Of a stretch of 13,355 bases of DNA, positions 4,617 through 10,491 are shown piece after piece. Both the position numbers and the translations under genes were made by a program. Below the pieces are notes generated by a model. That model saw only the letters and a program-made list of their open reading frames with translations, was not told the origin of the DNA and made no database searches. Origin of the DNA: Prevotellaceae bacterium (GTDB lineage Bacteria; Bacteroidota; Bacteroidia; Bacteroidales; Bacteroidaceae); the NCBI GenBank assembly GCA_905371275.1, contig CAJPLH010000040.1:1-13355 (forward strand). The letters run 5' to 3'. Every line of letters starts with the position of its first letter. Within the stretch, counting starts at the first letter, position 1.

Positions 4617-6953
4617 GTGAAGTTCTGCAATAAATCCTCATATATATATAGGTGCTGTGCGCAAATTCAAGCGTATCAGTGCTTTCTTTTGCTTAGCATA
4701 GCGGTGATATTGTCGTCGTGCTCGGCTACGCGTTTCATCCCCGATGACCGTTGTTTGTTGTCGACGGTAAGTTTGCGTAGTGATCAGGTAGAAGTCGTTC
4801 CTGCGGATTTTAGAACTTATGTGCGACAGGAGCCCAATTCGCGGTGGTTGAGTACCGTAAAAGTGCCCTTAGGTATCTATTGTTTGTCAGGAACAAACGA
4901 TAGATGGCTTGTCAATCGTTTGATGCACCGTGTGGGAGAAGCCCCTGTGGTCTACAATCCTGCGTTGATGCGCTATTCGCAGGCGTCGTTGACCTCCGCA
5001 CTTCGAGCGAAAGGCTATTTGCAGGCTACTGTTTCGGTGGATTCTACGGTGTACGATAGACGGATGCATTTGCACTATACGATGCATCCACGACAGCGTA
5101 CTTATGTGGGCAACGTCTATCGCGAATATGACAATGAAGCCGTGCGCAAAGAGGTGGAGCGCGACTCGGCAGCGTCTATACTCTACAAGGGGATGCCGCT
5201 TGATTTGGGTGTGCTGAACGAAGAGCGTGCGCGCATTGTGCGACAACTTCAGAACGCAGGATATATGAACATCAACAATGAGTTCATTTCTTTCACGGCT
5301 GACACCACCGTCAACAGTAATTCTGTGGATTTGACAATGCACCTTAAACTTCCCGCTCAGTTCGATCGAAGATTGGCCTATCAGTGCTATCGCATAGGGA
5401 AGGTGACAGTTCAAGAAAACGCGTTGGAAGAGGCAAAAGCTGACACAACGTTTTACAGAAAACTCTATTTTGTGTCACACAATGGGCAGCGCATCAATCG
5501 CGGAGTGTATGCGCGCCATTTGTTTATCGAGCCCGATAGCCTTTATCGGGATTTAGCCACGCAGTATTCTTACCAAAATTTGAATAGTTTGGGGGCGATA
5601 AACTTTTCTACTATCCACTACAACTTGCCAGAGGTGGGAGATTCTACGGTGGATGTGAATGTGGCGGTGCAGCTGGCAAAATCGCAAGGAGTGAGTTTTG
5701 ACATTGAAGGCACCAACACGGCTGGAGATTTGGGAGGTGCAGCTTCATTTACTTATACGCATCGCAACTTGTTTAAGGGGGCAGAAAGTTTCTCTCTGAA
5801 ATTGCGTGGAGCGTATGAAACGATTAGTCGTTTGCAAGGCTATGTCAATCAAAACTATTTAGAATATGGGGCTGAGGCTGCGCTAAGAATCCCTTCGTTG
5901 CCGCTCAATTTTGGAGAGCGTATGTTTCGCACTTATCGAGGTGTTACTGAGTTTTCTTTGCTTTACAATTCGCAGAATCGTCCCGAATTTTATCGCCGAT
6001 TGCTCACTGGCACTTGGGCTACCACGTGGAATGCGCACCGCAAACCCAATTTGTTGCACCGCTTCGACATTGTGTCGCTCAACTATGTGTTTATGCCGTG
6101 GATTTCTTCCACTTTCCGTCGCGACTATTTAGAAGGCGATAATCCACGTTATGCCGTGTTGCGCAATTCTTATGAAAATCTTTTCGTAATGCGCTCTGCT
6201 TATGGCATAGTTTACAATTCCTTGCGTGGAAGAAATGGTGGTTCGCTCAACCAAACGGATGGGTATCAAATCAAAGCCAATGTGGAAACGGCTGGTAATT
6301 TGCTCTATGGGGTGGCGAAGGTGCTCGATATCCATAAGAATGCAAATGATGCTTATGCCATATTCAATATCCCCTTCTCACAATATGTGAAATTTGACTT
6401 CGATTATTCCAAATCATTTCGATTTACGGATGCGAGTTCGCTTGCGCTACACGCTGCTTTCGGGGTGGCGATACCTTATGGCAATTCAGAAATCATCCCT
6501 TATGAGAAGCGGTATTTTGCCGGTGGAGCCAACTCTGTGCGTGGATGGAATGTGCGCACCTTAGGTCCTGGAGGATATGTTGGACGCGATGGAAATATCG
6601 ACTTCATCAACCAAACGGGAAATTTAAAATTGGACTTTTCTGTGGAATATCGTGCTGCGCTTTTCTGGAAATTTGAGGGAGCTGCCTTTGTTGACGCAGG
6701 AAATGTGTGGAGTACGCGTCATCATGTCGACTTTGCCAATGGTCAATTTCATTTCAACACCTTCTATAAACAGATTGCTGTGGCTTATGGGCTGGGTTTG
6801 CGACTGAATCTCAACTATTTCATCATTCGTTTGGATGGTGGGATGAAGGCCATCAATCCGGCTGTGGCTAGTGGAAGTGGGCATTACCCGATGTTTTCTC
6901 CCAATTTGTCACGCGACTTGGCTTTACACTTTGCTGTGGGTTTGCCGTTTTAG
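4617..6953 (+). CDS. tamL: Outer-membrane translocation and assembly module lipoprotein TamL (Omp85 family)
   Basis: TamL is the Bacteroidetes counterpart of TamA, an Omp85 protein that carries a lipid anchor. It is thought to work with TamB in moving envelope proteins or lipids to the outer membrane. The 778-residue product has a hydrophobic segment (22-34) ending in Cys35, followed by SATRFIPDD, the typical TamL start. POTRA-like repeats follow (about 90-330), then a 16-strand-type barrel (about 370-778). The Omp85 signature GGANSVRGW lies near residue 635 and the LDFSVEYR strand near 670. The last residue is Phe, as in many barrel proteins. Translation must start at GTG 4617 or later: a TGA lies just upstream and no ATG occurs before Cys35. 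Codons 9-11 contain a (TA)5 run (4641-4650). Confidence 0.9.
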   Translation: MKFCNKSSYIYRCCAQIQAYQCFLLLSIAVILSSCSATRFIPDDRCLLSTVSLRSDQVEVVPADFRTYVRQEPNSRWLSTVKVPLGIYCLSGTNDRWLVNRLMHRVGEAPVVYNPALMRYSQASLTSALRAKGYLQATVSVDSTVYDRRMHLHYTMHPRQRTYVGNVYREYDNEAVRKEVERDSAASILYKGMPLDLGVLNEERARIVRQLQNAGYMNINNEFISFTADTTVNSNSVDLTMHLKLPAQFDRRLAYQCYRIGKVTVQENALEEAKADTTFYRKLYFVSHNGQRINRGVYARHLFIEPDSLYRDLATQYSYQNLNSLGAINFSTIHYNLPEVGDSTVDVNVAVQLAKSQGVSFDIEGTNTAGDLGGAASFTYTHRNLFKGAESFSLKLRGAYETISRLQGYVNQNYLEYGAEAALRIPSLPLNFGERMFRTYRGVTEFSLLYNSQNRPEFYRRLLTGTWATTWNAHRKPNLLHRFDIVSLNYVFMPWISSTFRRDYLEGDNPRYAVLRNSYENLFVMRSAYGIVYNSLRGRNGGSLNQTDGYQIKANVETAGNLLYGVAKVLDIHKNANDAYAIFNIPFSQYVKFDFDYSKSFRFTDASSLALHAAFGVAIPYGNSEIIPYEKRYFAGGANSVRGWNVRTLGPGGYVGRDGNIDFINQTGNLKLDFSVEYRAALFWKFEGAAFVDAGNVWSTRHHVDFANGQFHFNTFYKQIAVAYGLGLRLNLNYFIIRLDGGMKAINPAVASGSGHYPMFSPNLSRDLALHFAVGLPF

Positions 6954-7002
6954 CAAGAGGCAGGTGTAGTGCACTTCATTATTATATACGCAAAGATATT
7001 CT

Positions 7003-7839
7003 ATGAAATTTATATGTTTTGGTAGCGGAAGTTCTGGAAACTGCTATTATTTAGAGTCGAATGGCACGGCAATACTGATTGATTTAGGGATTGGTATCCG
7101 TGCTTTCAAACGCTACATGAGCAATTATGGACTCACGATTCCTAAAATTGCAGCGATTGTGGTGACACACGATCATACGGATCATATCAAGGCGGTGGGG
7201 CCGATGGCAATCACCTATCGCACTCCAGTATATGCCTCACAGCGTGTGCACGAGGGCATCGACCGCAATCGATTTATGACAAAGAAAATACCGGCTGAGT
7301 TGCGCTGTGTCACATCTGTGAATCAAGCGTTTGAGGTGGGGAATTTTCGCATCACTCCTTTTACGGTGCCACACGATTCCAACGACAACAATGGCTATTT
7401 CATTGAATTGATAGCTCCCGAATCTGCGGAAATGGACGCTGCAAAGGGTGTGGAACTGCCTACTTTCTGTTTGATTACCGATGCCGGTCAGTTTACAGAT
7501 GAGATGATTCCCTTTGTGCAACGTGCAAAATATTTGGTGATTGAAGCGAACTATGACACGGAGATGTTGAGTAATGGACGCTATCCGAAATATCTCCAAG
7601 ATCGCATCACGAGTGGGCGCGGTCACTTGGCGAATGTGCTCACTGCAGCAGCGTTGCGCACGCATCTCACCCCTGTGACGCAGCGCATTTGGCTGTGTCA
7701 CTTGAGTGAAGAAAATAACCATCCAGAAAAGGCTGCTACAACGGTGAGAGAAGCTGTGGATGCTTTGCCCTTTTCTCCTAAACCTATGGTGGAAGTGTTG
7801 CGACGCACCGTTCCTTCGGAGTTGATGGAGTTGCAATAG
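7003..7839 (+). CDS. YycJ/WalJ-type metallo-beta-lactamase-fold hydrolase
   Basis: The 278-residue product starts MKFICFGSGSSGNCYYLES, close to the SLxSGSSGN start of the YycJ/WalJ group. It has the full metal-binding set: THDHTDH (55-61), His124 in VPHDSND, Asp160 in ITDAGQ, and His233 in LCHLSEEN. GHLAN at 207-211 is also typical. WalJ of Gram-positives has been linked to DNA replication-cell division coordination and 5'-exonuclease activity; in Bacteroidetes the substrate is unproven, though a nuclease role is reasonable. The gene follows tamL by 49 bp without a clear promoter or terminator, so the two are probably co-transcribed. The start ATG is followed directly by the conserved N-terminus. 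Its stop codon lies inside a 21-nt direct repeat. Confidence 0.9.
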   Translation: MKFICFGSGSSGNCYYLESNGTAILIDLGIGIRAFKRYMSNYGLTIPKIAAIVVTHDHTDHIKAVGPMAITYRTPVYASQRVHEGIDRNRFMTKKIPAELRCVTSVNQAFEVGNFRITPFTVPHDSNDNNGYFIELIAPESAEMDAAKGVELPTFCLITDAGQFTDEMIPFVQRAKYLVIEANYDTEMLSNGRYPKYLQDRITSGRGHLANVLTAAALRTHLTPVTQRIWLCHLSEENNHPEKAATTVREAVDALPFSPKPMVEVLRRTVPSELMELQ

Positions 7840-7873
7840 TTTCACTCGATAAAGTGATAGTTTCACTCGCTAA
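7836..7873 (+). repeat. Two-copy 21-nt direct repeat overlapping a stop codon
   Basis: ATAGTTTCACTCGATAA (7836-7852) recurs as ATAGTTTCACTCGCTAA (7857-7873), with one difference and a period of 21 nt. The first copy includes the TAG stop of the metallo-hydrolase gene. TCACT (7842), AGTGA (7853) and TCACT (7863) alternate as complementary half-sites about every 10-11 bp, the same kind of layout as the 22-nt array at 445-576 but with different bases. Confidence 0.75.
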
Positions 7874-8053
7874 GGCAATGTTTATAGTAGTGAGATGTTG
7901 CAGAGCGAGCGTCTGTCTGGTGTCGCTTCTTTGGTGATGAGCGGTGAGTGCTTGCGCTTTTCAGGTGAATCATTTTCGCAGAAAATCACAATAAATCTCT
8001 GTACCACAACATTATTTTTGTGAGCAATCTTCCTCTATTTGAGGTTTTTTGTG

Positions 8054-8061
8054 TAACTTTG
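8054..8061 (+). promoter_or_regulatory. Bacteroidetes -7 box upstream of the PpiD-like gene
   Basis: TAACTTTG matches TAnnTTTG and lies 74 bp ahead of the start codon. No TTTG sits at the proper -33 distance. The rest of the 296-bp gap (7840-8135) holds the 21-nt repeat and a weak hairpin (ATTTTC/GAAAAT, 7972-7986) and nothing else I recognise. Confidence 0.55.
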
Positions 8062-8135
8062 TCCCCAAATCTGTACCCTTTCGGTTTGTGAGGGTGCTAA
8101 CGTGTTGAGAATAAAAACAATAAACAAAATAGATA

Positions 8136-10301
8136 ATGGCAGCATTACAAAAAATCAGAAGCAGTTCATGGATCATTGGTCTCATGGGTGTGGGCATGTT
8201 TCTTTTCATCCTCACCATGGTGCTCGACCAAAACACCTTGTCTGTGCTGAGAAATTCCAGCAACAACGCTGGTTCTGTGTATGGCAATAGCCTTTCGCAA
8301 CAAGAATTTTATGAAATGGTGAACGAAGCCTCAGAAGTGGCAAAGTTGACCTCTGGCGGAAGTCTTTCAGATGAACAAACAGACCAAATTCGCGATAAGG
8401 TTTGGAATGACTATGTTCAGTATGAACTCGTCAAGCATGAAACAGACAAACTAGGTATTGAGGTGACAGACAAGGAAGTGGAGCAAGCTATTAAAGAAGG
8501 TACTGCTCAAGCTTTCCAAAATGTGCCAATGTTTATGCAACCTACTGGTCGCTTTGATTATACTGCTTTGCAAAACTTCTTGAAGCAAGCAAAGGCTATG
8601 CAAGGACAACAAACTAATCCTGAAGTTGCGCAACAAATTGCAACAATCAATAAGCTTTGGGCTTACACAGAAAAGCAATTGCGTCGTGAATTGTTGATGG
8701 TGAAGTATCAAACAGTTTTCATGCGTTCGTTTACTACCAATCCCGTTGCTGCAAAGATGGAGTATGACGCTCGTTCTATGGCTTCTACCGCTGAAGTAGC
8801 TAGCTTCCCTTATGCAACGCTTCCTCAAAAGGACTTGAAAATCACTGACGAAGATTTGAAAACGGCTTACAAGGCTAACAAGGAACTCTTCCGTCTGGAT
8901 CAAGAGTCACGCAATATCAAATATATTGATGTAGAAGTGACGGCTAGTGAAGCAGACCGCAAAGCTCTAGACACCAAGATGCAAGAACTTTATCAAAAGA
9001 TGCAAGCTGGTGGTGACCTCGCAACGCTCGTCAACAGTTCTAAGAGCGTGATGCACTATGTGGATATTCCACTTTCTGACAATCTTTTCCCCGCTGACGT
9101 GAAGGCAGAATTGGAAAAGATGACACCTGGACAGTTGAATGCTCCTCAATATAATGCGCAAGACAACACGATCAACATCGTGAAACTTGTGAATAAATCT
9201 CAGTCACCTGACTCTATCTTGTATCGTGCGATTCCTGTGCAAGCTGCAGATGCAACGGCAGCAACTACTCGCGCAGACTCAATGATTAAGGCACTCAATA
9301 GCGGTGCTTCTTTTGCAGAACTCGCAAAGAAAGCTGGTGTTCCTAGTGATTCAGTGTGGGTTAACGCACAACAGTTTGAAAATCCCCAACTTTCTGGAGA
9401 TAATCTCAAATTTGTGCAGACATTGCTCAGTGCTCCTCTCAAGCAATATGCTGTGATGGAGATGCAAGGTATGAAAGTGGTGTTGCAAGTGCTCGATCGC
9501 AAGGCCATGAAGACAAAGTACACTGCAGCTGTGGTGAAAGTTCCCGTAGATTTCTCAAAAGCTACTTATGATGCTGCAGTAAGTAAGATGAATCGCTTCC
9601 TTGCTGCGAATCACACTCTTGCCGACTTGGTGAAGAATGCGCCCAAGGAAGGTTATCGTGTTGTAGATCAAAACAACTTCACGACTTCTCAACGCAATAT
9701 CGGTGCTGAAGCTTACAACCCGGGTGTTCGTGGTTCTAAAGACGCTGTGAAGTGGGTGTTTGATGAAGCGAAGGAAGGTGAAGTTTCTTCTCTCTATCAA
9801 GTGGGTGAAGCCAACAACCACCTCTTGGTAGTCGGTTTGTCTAAGGTAAACGATGATGATTATTACGCTTGGGATAGCAAAGAAGTGAAGGAATATCTCA
9901 CACTTTTGGTGAAGCGCGAAAAATTGGCTCAGATGGCAGAACAGAAATATGCTGGCATCAAGTCTGTGGCTCAGGCTAAAGCCAAAGGTGCTGTCGTAGA
10001 AAATGTCGAAAACCTCACATTTGCTGGTCAAACCTCTGCTACTGCAGTCGGAGTAAACGAACCCAAACTTGCAGGAGCCATCGCTGCTACCAAGAAAGGA
10101 GCAACCACTCCCATGGTGTTCGGTGCAGGTGGTGCGTACATTGCTCGCGTTATCAATCGCAAGAACATCTCAACAGAGAAGTTTGACGCTAAGGCAGTAA
10201 TGCAACAGCAACAGCAAGGAATGATGCAAGCATTGGGTCAAGCAACATTCTTTGTCCTCCGTCATAATGCTAAGATTCAAGACAATCGTTACAAATTCTA
10301 A
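8136..10301 (+). CDS. PpiD/SurA-like periplasmic peptidyl-prolyl isomerase and chaperone, inner-membrane anchored
   Basis: The 721-residue product has a short cytoplasmic N-terminus, one membrane helix (about 12-31) and a long periplasmic part, the topology of PpiD. Residues about 45-240 form the helical SurA_N-type chaperone region, including YGNSLSQQEFYEMVN and paired helices with KLGIEVTDKEVEQAI. Two parvulin-like segments follow, about 258-353 and 360-470. Both lack the clear catalytic parvulin pattern, so chaperone activity is more likely than isomerase activity. The C-terminal region (480-721) resembles the rest of the family and ends in a Gln/Met-rich helix (MQQQQQGMMQALGQ). Family members help secreted and outer-membrane proteins fold as they leave the Sec channel, which fits the nearby tamL. 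The codon usage, with many GCT and GAA codons, suggests strong expression. The start ATG is just before KIRSSSW, as is typical. Confidence 0.87.
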   Translation: MAALQKIRSSSWIIGLMGVGMFLFILTMVLDQNTLSVLRNSSNNAGSVYGNSLSQQEFYEMVNEASEVAKLTSGGSLSDEQTDQIRDKVWNDYVQYELVKHETDKLGIEVTDKEVEQAIKEGTAQAFQNVPMFMQPTGRFDYTALQNFLKQAKAMQGQQTNPEVAQQIATINKLWAYTEKQLRRELLMVKYQTVFMRSFTTNPVAAKMEYDARSMASTAEVASFPYATLPQKDLKITDEDLKTAYKANKELFRLDQESRNIKYIDVEVTASEADRKALDTKMQELYQKMQAGGDLATLVNSSKSVMHYVDIPLSDNLFPADVKAELEKMTPGQLNAPQYNAQDNTINIVKLVNKSQSPDSILYRAIPVQAADATAATTRADSMIKALNSGASFAELAKKAGVPSDSVWVNAQQFENPQLSGDNLKFVQTLLSAPLKQYAVMEMQGMKVVLQVLDRKAMKTKYTAAVVKVPVDFSKATYDAAVSKMNRFLAANHTLADLVKNAPKEGYRVVDQNNFTTSQRNIGAEAYNPGVRGSKDAVKWVFDEAKEGEVSSLYQVGEANNHLLVVGLSKVNDDDYYAWDSKEVKEYLTLLVKREKLAQMAEQKYAGIKSVAQAKAKGAVVENVENLTFAGQTSATAVGVNEPKLAGAIAATKKGATTPMVFGAGGAYIARVINRKNISTEKFDAKAVMQQQQQGMMQALGQATFFVLRHNAKIQDNRYKF

Positions 10302-10333
10302 ATCTTGAATTTGTTTTTGTCGCAAACATATAC

Positions 10334-10350
10334 AATCTGTTTTCCAGATT
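10334..10350 (+). other. Short hairpin after the PpiD-like gene
   Basis: AATCTG (10334-10339) pairs with CAGATT (10345-10350) around a 5-nt loop and is followed by TTATTTG. It lies 33 nt after the stop codon and may act as a weak first terminator ahead of the stronger one at 10362-10404. Confidence 0.45.
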
Positions 10351-10361
10351 TTATTTGAAAC

Positions 10362-10404
10362 AACGGAGTTGGGAGTTTGTATCTCTCGACTCCGTTCTTC
10401 TTTA
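10362..10404 (+). terminator. Intrinsic terminator of the PpiD-like gene
   Basis: AACGGAGT (10362-10369) pairs with ACTCCGTT (10389-10396). The stem continues inward as TGGGAG with CTCTCG (two G-U-type pairs) to a 7-nt loop, a 14-pair stem in all. A pyrimidine run (CTTCTTTA) follows. This separates the gene from mfd. Confidence 0.75.
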
Positions 10405-10491
10405 TCAAGAAAGTACTCATTGATAATCTCTTCATCTCGAAAGTTTTCCTTGAGAAGTTCTCTATTTTGATGCTTTTTACATTGTTTTTCT

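Noticed and set aside
6991..6998. Minus-strand TATCTTTG pointing antisense into tamL
   Set aside because: There is no -33 partner and no supporting gene; a single 8-mer match is weak.
7965..7989. Hairpin before the PpiD-like gene as terminator of the metallo-hydrolase gene
   Set aside because: The stem is short and bulged and no T-run follows it.
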